Below, piece after piece: positions 7,511-16,976 of a DNA stretch of 64,000 nt. Every line of letters begins with the position of its first letter. The stretch's first letter is position 1. Source of the DNA: an uncultured Lachnospiraceae bacterium (lineage in GTDB: Bacteria; Bacillota; Clostridia; Lachnospirales; Lachnospiraceae); NCBI GenBank assembly GCA_910577825.1, contig CAJTOK010000004.1, forward strand, positions 1 through 64,000, written 5' to 3'. The position numbers and the translations under genes are program-made. The notes beneath the pieces are model-generated. The model was not told the origin of the DNA. It did not search any database and saw only the letters and a program-made list of their open reading frames with translations.

Positions 7511-10393
7511 CTATAACATCCATTTTCCAGTTTTCACATCCCATTTTAGATGTTTTTCAAATATATCAATTAATGAAGAATATTTCTTGGAAAACTTATT
7601 TAACCATCCATTTTGAATTAATATTTCCATAAGACCATTGTCATATAACTCGGGTGTGGATAAAGAACCATTTGATTTAACCATAAATTTACTCTGCTGA
7701 ATTATATTATACTCAATTTCTTCTATGTCTTCATCAGCTGCATGAACAACAGGAACTTCCTCTCTGGAAAAAATCAATATAGAATCACCATTAAGTGATT
7801 TCTTTGGACTTATAATATTTTTAAGAGTATTCGTTTTGGCAATATGTATTTGTGTAATAAATCTAAAACAATTATTTTCCAATATTGTAATAAGCTTATT
7901 CCATACCTCTAAACTACTATCATGAAAATATAGACATAAATAATGATTAATTTTTAATTTTTTTGAGCATATTTCAAACACCTGTTGCAACATATCAAAA
8001 TAGTTATCTTTGTTTTTATTCCTTGATGGTGCAGATGAGACTACTATTTCATCATCCAAATTAAAATTTAATCCCAAAAAAGGTTTGTACAACTGCATAT
8101 ACTCTGAATAAGGAATTTGTCCAAGATATGGCGGGTCTGTAATAATTAAATCCACTCCATTATCAGGAATATCTGTTCTAGTAATATTTTGGCTTCCTTT
8201 TTTCATTAATAGATAACTACATGATTGTAAATCATTATATGATTTCACTATTTTGGCATTAGAATAATTATCTTTCATAAAAGAAACTACACCTTCAAAT
8301 TTCTTTACTTTATTTGATAAAATATCCAATATATTTTTTTCCACACAATCTATTTTAGGAATCCATAAAGGCCATTGTGAATTAGAATGTTTATCTGTTA
8401 TTTTACAAAGATGAAGTATTGACATTAAAATATACTTTAATACATTCTGATAATATTTATCATAAGTATTTATTATTTCTAGGATTTCATCCAAAACTGC
8501 CAGATTTCTATTGGTAAATATATTTTTAATATCATCATTTTCAGAAACTGCAATTTTTGAATCAGCTAATAACGAGGTATTTTTTATATTTTTTAACAAA
8601 ACTGGTGTTTGCATTAAAAGATAATCATCATTATCTGCCTCTTTTACCCCTCTTTTTATACATGTACAAGAATAAGTAATTGCTTTTATCCTGACTAGAT
8701 TTTTTTTACGTTCTTCCTTATCAAAGACTACTTTTGAAATAACTCCTATACCTTTGCAATTTGGACATATAGTATTGTAATAACTTTTTAAAGGTTTTAT
8801 CTTAGCCAGAAAATCTTTAAGAATATTTTTTATACAATCAATATTATTTATAGATAATAATGTTTCTGAAATAAAAACTGGGACATCATTAATATCACAA
8901 CCAATTACAGCCCGGGATATACTATCTTGAATTGCTTCTAAAGCTGTAACACCTGAACCCAGAAACGGGTCGAAAACAATATCCCCTTTATTTGATAATG
9001 TATTAATAAGAATATCGCATATATTATATGCTTTTTGAGACCAATAAATGTGGGAATTATATATTACATTATTTTTATTTGGAACTAACTGTCTTATGTT
9101 ATTTTTCAGAGTTTCAAAATTGGTTTGCACGATATTCTTTTCTCCACAAAGTATCAAATATTCTAAAACTTTTTTTTGTGTAGTATTACGATGATTTGCA
9201 TGGCTATATGATTGTGTGATAATATGAACTTTACTTGAAGAATAATACTTCTGGGCTAATTGTATTAGTTCATCTATTGTTACCGTATATCTGTTAGTAG
9301 CCTGATTTTCCCTATCTTGCGGATAAGCATAACTTATAGCTAAATTTGTCTGGATTGTAGCACAAAATTGTATTAGTTTCTCTAATGATTTTTTTGCTGA
9401 ACTACGTTTGCTTAATTTTGACTGGTAACGGCCTTCTGTATATAACCCTTTTGTATATCTGGATTTATATATTGTTAAATCAGGATATTCATATTTTACT
9501 GCTACATTAAGCAAATGATAATATCTTGAATATTGCATATCAGTATATGGGGGGTCAGCATATACAAGACCAACATCTGAAAATATACCAGTATCAAGCA
9601 ATTCTTCAAAATCCGCATTGTAAATACGATTTTTATCTGCATATTTTGAAGATGGGAGTGTAACATATTCTTGATACTTTTTTATAAATAAATCATAAAT
9701 ATGTTTTTCTCTTTGAACAAATAACCGTTTTTGATTCTTTTCTGGATTTAATGGTTGTGCCATATGTCCATCTTTTGAAAAAACTGTTTCCTTCATAGCA
9801 TAAAATAAACATGTATAAAAAACATTCATATATTTTTTGTACTTTGTATGTATTAATTTAATAATGCAGTCTATTTCCAGAGCTTGTTCAATGCCATAAT
9901 AATTTGTTGCATAATATGTTGTAAAAAGATAATATCCATTAAAATTCCTAATATTTTCAACTGTCATATTATCTTTTATAATTTCGGAATATTTATTATT
10001 CCATACTGTAGGATATGATTTATAAATAGCCATAAGCTTTTCATAATTATTTTCAAATATTGCTGACCTCTCGTTATTGATAAAACCCAAAATTGGTTTA
10101 GCTAACTTTTTACTCGTTAAAAGATAATCTGCTTCAATTTCCTTTAAGACTGAATGAACAGATTTAATCTCTGTATGACTTAAGACTGCATCTGCAATAA
10201 TACTTGCATAAGGTTCAACGTCATTTGCGTATACTGGATATGAATCCCTGAACATGTTGCTTACTGCCGCAGAACCAGAAAATATATCAAAAACAGCTTT
10301 TCCTTTTTGCATATAGGGTTCTAAATTTTTATATATAAAACTACTAAGATTATTTTTGCTGCCTTGATAGTTTAAAACTGTAAAATTATTCAT
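7511..10393 (-). CDS. Tandem two-domain DNA methyltransferase
   Basis: A 960-residue protein with two complete methyltransferase domains. Domain 1: motif I DIFSGSA at 36-42 and catalytic ADPPYTD at 279-285, resembling D12/Dam-like adenine methylases. Domain 2: DPFLGSG at 475-481, a zinc ribbon (Cys543, 546, 576, 578), FTNRN at 626-630 and TDPPY at 752-756, with the same order and spacing as in the nuclease fusion encoded opposite. Two methylases in one chain are typical of systems with asymmetric recognition sites, where each strand needs its own enzyme. The ATG at 10393 has GGAGG nine bases upstream; a TTG two codons earlier is too close. It probably supplies protective methylation for the nuclease fusion. 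Confidence 0.8.
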   Translation of the reverse strand: MNNFTVLNYQGSKNNLSSFIYKNLEPYMQKGKAVFDIFSGSAAVSNMFRDSYPVYANDVEPYASIIADAVLSHTEIKSVHSVLKEIEADYLLTSKKLAKPILGFINNERSAIFENNYEKLMAIYKSYPTVWNNKYSEIIKDNMTVENIRNFNGYYLFTTYYATNYYGIEQALEIDCIIKLIHTKYKKYMNVFYTCLFYAMKETVFSKDGHMAQPLNPEKNQKRLFVQREKHIYDLFIKKYQEYVTLPSSKYADKNRIYNADFEELLDTGIFSDVGLVYADPPYTDMQYSRYYHLLNVAVKYEYPDLTIYKSRYTKGLYTEGRYQSKLSKRSSAKKSLEKLIQFCATIQTNLAISYAYPQDRENQATNRYTVTIDELIQLAQKYYSSSKVHIITQSYSHANHRNTTQKKVLEYLILCGEKNIVQTNFETLKNNIRQLVPNKNNVIYNSHIYWSQKAYNICDILINTLSNKGDIVFDPFLGSGVTALEAIQDSISRAVIGCDINDVPVFISETLLSINNIDCIKNILKDFLAKIKPLKSYYNTICPNCKGIGVISKVVFDKEERKKNLVRIKAITYSCTCIKRGVKEADNDDYLLMQTPVLLKNIKNTSLLADSKIAVSENDDIKNIFTNRNLAVLDEILEIINTYDKYYQNVLKYILMSILHLCKITDKHSNSQWPLWIPKIDCVEKNILDILSNKVKKFEGVVSFMKDNYSNAKIVKSYNDLQSCSYLLMKKGSQNITRTDIPDNGVDLIITDPPYLGQIPYSEYMQLYKPFLGLNFNLDDEIVVSSAPSRNKNKDNYFDMLQQVFEICSKKLKINHYLCLYFHDSSLEVWNKLITILENNCFRFITQIHIAKTNTLKNIISPKKSLNGDSILIFSREEVPVVHAADEDIEEIEYNIIQQSKFMVKSNGSLSTPELYDNGLMEILIQNGWLNKFSKKYSSLIDIFEKHLKWDVKTGKWML

Positions 10394-10470
10394 TTTCAAA
10401 GTCCTCCATTACACATTATAAATAAACTTACTTTAAATTTCAACTACAAATAAAAAAATAAATAATTTTT

Positions 10471-10560
10471 TTATGCATCGAAAATAAGAATATTTGTATA
10501 AACTGCTAAACTTGGAAGTGCCAGTCCATCTATAATTGTGCTATCTCCTGTATATTCCAT
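10471..10560 (-). pseudogene. Orphan 29-codon tail, possibly a Uma2-type C-terminus
   Basis: A short frame reading MEYTGDSTIIDGLALPSLAV and ending ILIFDA. The pattern polar strand, I-x-DGL-x-LPSL, hydrophobic helix, acidic end resembles the C-terminus of Uma2-family proteins. An in-frame stop lies a few codons upstream and no ribosome site precedes the ATG, so if real it is a gene fragment. The resemblance is weak and rests on pattern memory. Confidence 0.25.
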
Positions 10561-10611
10561 TAGCAGAATCTTACAATTTTATAAAATAGCAGGACCCCAA
10601 AAGCAAAATGG

Positions 10612-10640
10612 TTGTCAACAGCCTTTTTTTCATATATAAT
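10612..10640 (+). promoter_or_regulatory. Promoter of the smsCB operon
   Basis: TTGTCA (10612-10617) and TATAAT (10635-10640) are separated by exactly 17 bp, about 40 bases before the smsC start. This is a strong housekeeping-type promoter. Confidence 0.75.
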
Positions 10641-10682
10641 AGATGGAAAAAGTCTTAAATAAGCCAGAATGGAGATTTTTAT

Positions 10683-11420
10683 ATGTTAGAATTACAAAAT
10701 GTATCTTACCAGGTTAATGATGATAGTGATGATAAAGAGATTTTAAAAGACATAAACCTGAAAATTAATGAACACCTTGTTGTAATTACAGGCCCGAACG
10801 GTGGCGGCAAGTCTACTCTTGCAAAGGTAATTGCAGGAATAATAAAGCCTGTTTCAGGTAAAATTATACTTGATGGCGAAGATATTACAGGGCTTTCTAT
10901 TACTGAAAGGGCAAAAAAGGGTATAAGCTTTGCATTCCAGCAGCCTGTACGCTTTAAAGGGCTTACTGTTATAGATATGGTACGCCTTGCAGCAGGAAAG
11001 GATATTACTATAGCACAGGCATGTGAATACCTTTCAGAGGTAGGGCTTTGTGCAAAGGATTATATTAACAGGGAGCTTAATGCAAGCCTTTCCGGCGGTG
11101 AAATAAAACGTATTGAAATCGCAATGGTTCTTGCAAGGGGGGCAAAGTTTTCAATATTTGATGAGCCGGAAGCAGGAATTGACCTGTGGAGTTTCCAGAA
11201 CCTTATACAGGTGTTTGAAAAGATGTATAAAACAATAAATGGACAAGTCCTTGTTATTTCGCACCAGGAGAGGATTTTAAATATTGCAGATAAAATAATT
11301 GTTTTAGCAGATGGGAATGTTATAGATGAAGGAAGCAGGGATAAGGTTATGCCAAAACTTATGAAAAATAATATTGCATGCCCTACCCTGCTTGATAAAA
11401 TGAAACAGGAGGAACAGTAA
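10683..11420 (+). CDS. smsC: SufC-like ABC ATPase of Fe-S cluster assembly (SmsC)
   Basis: A 245-residue soluble ABC ATPase. Walker A GPNGGGKST at 37-45, Q-loop FAFQQPVRF near 85-92, signature LSGGE at 137-141, Walker B IFDEPEAGID from 159, and a switch histidine in VISHQERIL. The EPEAGID D-loop and the GGGKST Walker A are typical of SufC rather than of transporters, and no permease is adjacent. It pairs with the SufB/D-like scaffold encoded two bases downstream. ATP hydrolysis drives assembly of clusters on the scaffold in the cytoplasm. With no sufD, sufS or sufU here, the two-gene layout fits the minimal SMS-type system reported for anaerobes. It is the first gene after a strong promoter. 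Confidence 0.85.
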   Translation: MLELQNVSYQVNDDSDDKEILKDINLKINEHLVVITGPNGGGKSTLAKVIAGIIKPVSGKIILDGEDITGLSITERAKKGISFAFQQPVRFKGLTVIDMVRLAAGKDITIAQACEYLSEVGLCAKDYINRELNASLSGGEIKRIEIAMVLARGAKFSIFDEPEAGIDLWSFQNLIQVFEKMYKTINGQVLVISHQERILNIADKIIVLADGNVIDEGSRDKVMPKLMKNNIACPTLLDKMKQEEQ

Positions 11421-11421
11421 A

Positions 11422-12348
11422 TTGGATACATTAAATACAGTAGAGAGAAATATATTAGAGCAAGTAGCAGATATACACAAAATACCAGAGGGCGCTTATA
11501 ATATCCGTTCTAATGGTGCTCTTTCAGGCAGGAATACAACTGCCAATATAGATATAGTAACTAAAGAAGATAAACCGGGCATAGATATAATTATAAAGCC
11601 GGGCACTAAGAATGAAAGTGTCCATATTCCTGTTGTATTAAGCATGTCAGGGCTTAAAGACATGGTGTACAATGATTTTTATGTAGGCGAAGATGCAGAT
11701 GTTACGATAGTGGCAGGCTGCGGCATACACAACTGTGGTACTGATACCTCAGAACATGACGGGATACACACGTTTTATATTAAGAAAAATGCAAGGGTAA
11801 AATATATTGAGAAGCATTATGGTGATGGTGACGGCATGGGAAAGCGCATACTTAACCCAACCACTATTATAAATATTGAAGATGGCGGCTATCTTGAAAT
11901 GGATACTGTACAGATTAAGGGTGTTGACTCAACTGTACGTGATACCAAAGCATATCTTAAAGAAGGTGCAACTCTTGTAATCCATGAAAAAATTATGACA
12001 CATGGCACACAGACAGCAGAAACCAATTTTGAAGTAGACCTTGACGGCAAGGGCAGCAGTGCCAATGTTGTTTCACGTTCTGTAGCAAGGGAAAATTCAA
12101 AACAGGTATTTAATTCCAGGATAAATGGCAATAATGAATGTAACGGGCATACTGAATGTGATGCCATAATAATGGAAGATGCAAGTGTAAGTGCAATACC
12201 ACAGCTTACTGCCAACAATATTGACGCTGCACTTATCCATGAGGCCGCAATCGGTAAAATTGCCGGCGAACAGATTATAAAACTTATGACACTAGGGCTT
12301 ACAGAGGCTGAAGCAGAAGAACAGATAATTAATGGTTTCCTGAAATAA
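11422..12348 (+). CDS. smsB: SufB/SufD-like Fe-S scaffold protein (SmsB)
   Basis: A 308-residue protein with the right-handed beta-helix repeats of the SufB/SufD family, shorter than SufB of aerobes (about 470-495 residues). Cysteines occur at GCGIHNCGTD, and the conserved C-terminal core LIHEAAIGKIAGEQIIKLM matches the SufB region that contacts SufC. It starts with TTG at 11422, nine bases after AGGAGG that lies inside the end of smsC, so translation is coupled. It would act with SmsC as a cytoplasmic scaffold for cluster assembly. The single B-type protein means the complex is probably a homodimeric B2C2, as in the minimal SMS systems; this is inferred from gene content. Confidence 0.85.
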   Translation: MDTLNTVERNILEQVADIHKIPEGAYNIRSNGALSGRNTTANIDIVTKEDKPGIDIIIKPGTKNESVHIPVVLSMSGLKDMVYNDFYVGEDADVTIVAGCGIHNCGTDTSEHDGIHTFYIKKNARVKYIEKHYGDGDGMGKRILNPTTIINIEDGGYLEMDTVQIKGVDSTVRDTKAYLKEGATLVIHEKIMTHGTQTAETNFEVDLDGKGSSANVVSRSVARENSKQVFNSRINGNNECNGHTECDAIIMEDASVSAIPQLTANNIDAALIHEAAIGKIAGEQIIKLMTLGLTEAEAEEQIINGFLK

Positions 12349-12375
12349 ATTTTTATCATAGAAATGAGGGCTGAT

Positions 12376-13236
12376 ATGGGCAAAGTTGCAATAGTTACAG
12401 ACAGTAACAGCGGAATTACACTTAGTGAAGCAGAAAAACTTGGGATACGGGTAGTACCTATGCCATTTCTTATTGACGGGAATACCTATTATGAAGAAAT
12501 AAGCCTGTCACAGGAAGATTTTTTTAAGATGCTGGGGGAAGATGTTGATATATCTACTTCCCAGCCTGAACCTGGTTCAGTTACGGATATCTGGGAAGAG
12601 GAATTAAAACATGCAGAAGAGGTTGTATATATCCCTATGTCAAGCGGGCTGTCAAGTTCATGCCATACAGCAATAATGCTGTCAGAAGATTTTGATGGCA
12701 AAGTACAGGTTGTAGACAACCAGCGCATTTCTGTTACACAAAGGCAGTCCGTGCTTGATGCCATAGAGCTTGCAGGCAGGGGAATGGGTGCGGCAGAAAT
12801 TAAAGAGTACCTTGAAGAAGTTAAAATGGAATCAAGCATATATATTATGCTCGATACGCTTAAATATCTTAAAAAGGGCGGAAGGATTACCCCTGCCGCT
12901 GCTGCCCTTGGTTCTGCGCTAAGGCTTAAACCGGTACTCCAGATACAGGGTGAAAAGCTTGACGCATTTACTATTGCACGTACAAAGAAACAGGGTGTAA
13001 GCAAAATGCTGTCTGCAATGGAATCTGATATAAATAACCGTTTTGGCGGCGTTTCCAATGTACATCTTGAAGTTGCACATACACAGAATGAAGAGGCGGC
13101 ACTTGGATTTATAGAAACAATTAAAGAAAAATTTGGTGCCAGTGCTGTTGACCTGTCACCACTTTCATTAAGCGTTTCATGCCATATCGGTGCGGGTGCA
13201 CTGGCAATCGCATGTTCCAAAGTAATTAAAAGATAG
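12376..13236 (+). CDS. DegV-family fatty-acid-binding protein
   Basis: A 286-residue protein of the DegV/FakB family. Its start VAIVTDSNSGIT, the loop ISTSQPEPG, the YIPMSSGLSSS segment and the lid region LKYLKKGGRI are standard family motifs. FakB-type members hold a fatty acid so that the kinase FakA can phosphorylate it for phospholipid synthesis; no fakA is in the window. The ATG at 12376 is preceded by GAGGG with five bases spacing, so it is preferred to the ATG at 12364. It sits between the Fe-S genes and proA in the same direction, with short gaps, in a probable operon without a clear functional link. Confidence 0.8.
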   Translation: MGKVAIVTDSNSGITLSEAEKLGIRVVPMPFLIDGNTYYEEISLSQEDFFKMLGEDVDISTSQPEPGSVTDIWEEELKHAEEVVYIPMSSGLSSSCHTAIMLSEDFDGKVQVVDNQRISVTQRQSVLDAIELAGRGMGAAEIKEYLEEVKMESSIYIMLDTLKYLKKGGRITPAAAALGSALRLKPVLQIQGEKLDAFTIARTKKQGVSKMLSAMESDINNRFGGVSNVHLEVAHTQNEEAALGFIETIKEKFGASAVDLSPLSLSVSCHIGAGALAIACSKVIKR

Positions 13237-13256
13237 TTTAGAAAGGTGGTTAAAAT

Positions 13257-14507
13257 ATGGACTATATAAGCCAGTTAGGGGAAAATGCAAAAAAGGCAAA
13301 AGCAAGCATTGCAAATGCCAGTACAGAAGATAAAAATTATATTCTTGATAAAATAGCCAAAAACCTTCTAGCAGGTACAGAACGTATCCTTGAAAGTAAT
13401 AAAAAAGATTTGGATAGTGCCCGTGATAATGGCATATCTGATGCTATGGCAGACCGTTTAAGGCTTACCAGTGGACGTATTGGAAGTATGGCAGCAGCAT
13501 GCAGGGAACTTATAGCCTTAAAAGACCCTTCTGGTGAGATAATTGAAGGCAGCATACGCCCAAATGGCATGAGAATTACCAAGACAAGAGTGCCTATGGG
13601 TGTAATTGGCATTATATATGAATCAAGGCCAAACGTAACAGTAGATGCTGCAACGCTTTGTATAAAAAGCGGCAATGCTGTTATACTGCGTGGCGGCAAA
13701 GAGGCAATTAATTCTAATAAAACACTTATGGATATTATGCGTGAATCTGTTGCAGAATGCGGCTTTCCAATGGATATAGTACAGCTTGTCTGTGATACTT
13801 CAAGGGAAACTGCTTCTGCAATGATGAAGGCAAATGGCTATATAGATGTACTTATACCACGTGGAGGCAAAGGTCTTATAAGTGCTGTTGTAAACAATGC
13901 AACTGTACCTGTAATAGAAACAGGGAGCGGAAACTGCCATATTTACATAGACAATAATACAGACCTGGATATGGCTGTTGATATTACTGATAATGGCAAG
14001 ACGCAAAGACCCAGTGTATGCAATGCACTTGAAACATGCCTTGTGCACAAAGGTATTGCAGAAAGTTTTCTTCCTGCACTTAAGAAAAGGCTTGATACAC
14101 ACAATGTTGAATTACGTGGATGTGCCCGGACAGTACAGATTCTTGGTGACAGCGTAAAACCTGCAACAGATGAAGATTATGCCACTGAATTTAATGATTA
14201 TATACTGGCAATAAAAGTAGTAGACAGCATAGAAGAAGCAATAGCACATATTGGAAAATATTCCACAGGCCATTCAGAATGTATTATTACGCAGAATCTT
14301 GCAAGCGCAGAAAAATTCCAGAAGGAAGTGGACTCTGCATGTGTATATGTAAACTGTTCAACACGCTTTACAGATGGCAATGAATTTGGCCTTGGCGCTG
14401 AAATAGGCATATCCACACAGCGCCTCCATGCAAGAGGGCCTATGGGGCTTAATGAGCTTACAACATTTAAATACCTTATAAACGGCAACGGACAGATTAG
14501 AAGTTAA
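13257..14507 (+). CDS. proA: Gamma-glutamyl phosphate reductase
   Basis: A 416-residue NADPH-dependent reductase that converts gamma-glutamyl phosphate to glutamate semialdehyde in proline synthesis. Length and landmarks match ProA: the N-terminal QLGENAKKAK helix, TRVPMGVIGIIYESRPNVT, ILRGGKEA, the catalytic cysteine in RPSVCNALETCLVH, and the end FGLGAEIGISTQRLHARGPMGL. The protein is cytoplasmic. The usual partner kinase gene proB is not in this window, so it must be elsewhere. A purine-rich site precedes the ATG by about eight bases. It lies 20 bases after the DegV gene and six before the glycosyltransferase gene. Confidence 0.95.
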   Translation: MDYISQLGENAKKAKASIANASTEDKNYILDKIAKNLLAGTERILESNKKDLDSARDNGISDAMADRLRLTSGRIGSMAAACRELIALKDPSGEIIEGSIRPNGMRITKTRVPMGVIGIIYESRPNVTVDAATLCIKSGNAVILRGGKEAINSNKTLMDIMRESVAECGFPMDIVQLVCDTSRETASAMMKANGYIDVLIPRGGKGLISAVVNNATVPVIETGSGNCHIYIDNNTDLDMAVDITDNGKTQRPSVCNALETCLVHKGIAESFLPALKKRLDTHNVELRGCARTVQILGDSVKPATDEDYATEFNDYILAIKVVDSIEEAIAHIGKYSTGHSECIITQNLASAEKFQKEVDSACVYVNCSTRFTDGNEFGLGAEIGISTQRLHARGPMGLNELTTFKYLINGNGQIRS

Positions 14508-14512
14508 AATAT

Positions 14513-15682
14513 ATGAAATTTTTAGTATACAGATGGCAGGCATATAACCAGATGGCGCTGGAAGATGCTTTAATAAACCTTGGACATGAAACCTGTACAT
14601 TTACATGTGAAATTGACAATCCGGAAGAGGATGCAGGATTTGAGGGAAAGCTTTGTGCCTATCTTAAAGAACATGGTTATGACGCAGTAATATCAATAAA
14701 TTACTTTCCAGTAATAGCTAAATCCTGCAGCAGGACAGGCTGTAAATATATTTCATGGACATGTGACAGCCCGATGCTTACACTTTACACCAAATCCGCA
14801 TACCTGCCCTCAAATTATATATTTGTATTTGACATGCAGGCATATTGTGAATTTAAGGCAAGGGGGATTAAAAATATATGGTATCTCCCGCTTGCTGCCG
14901 ATACAGCACGGAATGATTATATATTATCCCAGGTTCCGGAAAAAGACTACCATGCAGATGTTTCATTTGTCGGAAGCCTTTATGAAAAGAACCGTTATGA
15001 CCAGATGGTTAATATGCCTGATTATATACGTGGGTATTTTGATGCACTTATAAATGTCCAGATGGAAACTTATGGTGACAACTTCCTTGAAAGAATGCTT
15101 TCTGATATAGAGGAACAGTTAGAAGGACGTGCAGTTAATATATCAGGTGATGAATTTATTGGCACTCCTTCACTAATAGTAGCCAATACAACACTTGGAA
15201 TGAAACTTGCTTCGCTTGAACGCAGGAAAATATTAAATATGGTATCAAGAAAAGTGAAGAATACCAGGATATATACTGGAAGCAATACAGATGATATCCC
15301 ATTTATAAAAAATATGGGCAAGGCTGATTATATATATGAAATGCCGCATGTATTCCAGCAGTCCCGGATTAATTTAAATATAACACTGCGTAATATTAAA
15401 ACGGGAATCCCGTTAAGGATATGGGATATACTTAGTGCGGGAGGCTTTGTGCTGACAAACTTCCAGGCAGAACTTCCAGAATACTTTGAACAGGGAAAGC
15501 ACCTTGTATGGTATGATTCGCACAGTGACATGATGGACAAGATAATATACTATCTGGGGCATGATGAAGAAAGACAGCAGATTGCAAGGGAAGGGCATCT
15601 GCTTGTGCGGAAAGAACATACAATGGAAAAACGGGTACAGGCAATAATTTCTACAATAGAGGATGCAGGGAAGGAGAATTAA
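14513..15682 (+). CDS. CgeB-like glycosyltransferase (DUF3880 domain)
   Basis: A 389-residue protein with an N-terminal DUF3880-like Rossmann half (FLVYRWQAYN, then ISINYFPVIA and ISWTCDSPM) and a C-terminal GT-B type half (residues 260 onward: NLNITLRNIKTGIPLRIWDILSAGGFVLTNF, then ELPEYFEQGKHLVWYDS). This layout is that of spore-maturation protein CgeB and related glycosyltransferases. Acceptor and sugar are unknown. There is no signal peptide. It sits one base before the hydF start, so it is cotranscribed with hydF, though no functional link is evident. Confidence 0.75.
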   Translation: MKFLVYRWQAYNQMALEDALINLGHETCTFTCEIDNPEEDAGFEGKLCAYLKEHGYDAVISINYFPVIAKSCSRTGCKYISWTCDSPMLTLYTKSAYLPSNYIFVFDMQAYCEFKARGIKNIWYLPLAADTARNDYILSQVPEKDYHADVSFVGSLYEKNRYDQMVNMPDYIRGYFDALINVQMETYGDNFLERMLSDIEEQLEGRAVNISGDEFIGTPSLIVANTTLGMKLASLERRKILNMVSRKVKNTRIYTGSNTDDIPFIKNMGKADYIYEMPHVFQQSRINLNITLRNIKTGIPLRIWDILSAGGFVLTNFQAELPEYFEQGKHLVWYDSHSDMMDKIIYYLGHDEERQQIAREGHLLVRKEHTMEKRVQAIISTIEDAGKEN

Positions 15683-15683
15683 T

Positions 15684-16952
15684 ATGGGATTAAACAGTAC
15701 ACTACAGGGTGACAGGGTACACATAGCAATTTTAGGCAGGAGGAATGCCGGGAAGTCAAGTATAATTAATGCCATTACAGGCCAGGAGCTTGCTATTGTT
15801 TCTGATATTAAAGGCACTACTACTGACCCTGTTTCCAAGGCAATGGAGATACTTCCCCTTGGCCCATGCCTGCTTATAGATACACCTGGCATTGATGATA
15901 AAGGGGAGCTTGGCACAAAGAGGATTGAAAAGACAATTAAGGTACTGGCTAAAACTGATATAGCCATTATAGTTACAGATATATCCTCCCTTACATGCAG
16001 GGATTTAAACAGCCAGTATGGAATGTCACCAGAAGAAGAACATATTATTGCCCTTATTGAAGAAAAGAAACTGCCATATATAATTGTACTTAACCAGTCT
16101 GACCGTCTGGAACCTGGGGACACTAAAGAAATATGCAATATTATTGCAAATAAAAACAAAGGCATTCCTGTACAGCTTGTAAGCACTACAAAGAAAACCG
16201 GCATTGAGGAACTGAAAGATGCCATTGCACTTTTAGCGCCTGATGATTCTTCAAAGCCCAGTATAACAAAAGACCTTGTAAAAAGCGGTGAAACTGCAGT
16301 CCTTGTAACCCCTGTTGATTCTGCTGCCCCTAAGGGAAGGCTTATTATGCCACAACAGCAGGTAATAAGGGACTTGCTGGATAATGGCGCTGTAGCTGTA
16401 GTTACACAAGTACCAGGGCTTAAAGATGTTTTAAAACGCCTTGCAGGCAGTATTAAAATAGTAATAACCGACTCACAGGCATTTAAAGAAGTTGCTGCAA
16501 TAGTACCAGAGGATATGCCGCTTACATCATTCTCAATTCTTTTTGCAAGGCATAAAGGAAATTTAAAAAGGCTGGCAGAAGGTGCTGCTGCTGTGGACAG
16601 GCTTAAAGATGGCAGTAAAATACTTATAGCAGAAGGATGTACCCACAGGCGGCAGTGTGAAGATATTGGCACTGTAAAGATACCAAAATGGCTTAAAGAA
16701 CATTCAGGCAGGGAACTTGTTATAGAAACCTGCAGTGGTGCAGATTTTCCCCAGGACTTATCACCTTATTCACTTATAATACACTGTGGCGGGTGCACCC
16801 TTACTGAAAAAGAGATGAAACACAGGATTTTCTGTGCAGACAGGCAGGGAGTCCCTATTGTAAATTATGGGATTTTCATTGCATATGTAAATGGGATTTT
16901 AAAGAGAAGTGTAAGCATGTTCCCTTCAGTAAATGAAATTTTTAACCAGTAA
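15684..16952 (+). CDS. hydF: [FeFe]-hydrogenase H-cluster maturation GTPase HydF
   Basis: A 422-residue maturase that serves as scaffold for the 2Fe subcluster before its delivery to HydA. The N-terminal GTPase domain shows G1 GRRNAGKSS (18-26), G3 DTPG (66-69) and G4 NQSD (137-140). The C-terminal cluster domain has Cys319 and His321 (GCTH), then His367, Cys368 and Cys371 (HCGGC), the [4Fe-4S] ligand pattern of HydF. The start at 15684 follows AAGGAG. hydE, hydG and the hydrogenase itself are not in the window. G4 normally reads NKxD, so glutamine here may alter nucleotide affinity. The gene indicates a fermentative, hydrogen-producing anaerobe. Confidence 0.95.
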   Translation: MGLNSTLQGDRVHIAILGRRNAGKSSIINAITGQELAIVSDIKGTTTDPVSKAMEILPLGPCLLIDTPGIDDKGELGTKRIEKTIKVLAKTDIAIIVTDISSLTCRDLNSQYGMSPEEEHIIALIEEKKLPYIIVLNQSDRLEPGDTKEICNIIANKNKGIPVQLVSTTKKTGIEELKDAIALLAPDDSSKPSITKDLVKSGETAVLVTPVDSAAPKGRLIMPQQQVIRDLLDNGAVAVVTQVPGLKDVLKRLAGSIKIVITDSQAFKEVAAIVPEDMPLTSFSILFARHKGNLKRLAEGAAAVDRLKDGSKILIAEGCTHRRQCEDIGTVKIPKWLKEHSGRELVIETCSGADFPQDLSPYSLIIHCGGCTLTEKEMKHRIFCADRQGVPIVNYGIFIAYVNGILKRSVSMFPSVNEIFNQ

Positions 16953-16976
16953 ATAAATATTAAAAGGCGGGAGTTT

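Noticed and set aside
15413..16672. 419-codon minus-strand frame opposite hydF and the glycosyltransferase
   Set aside because: Serine/leucine-rich antisense reading; the plus-strand genes have clear motifs and ribosome sites.
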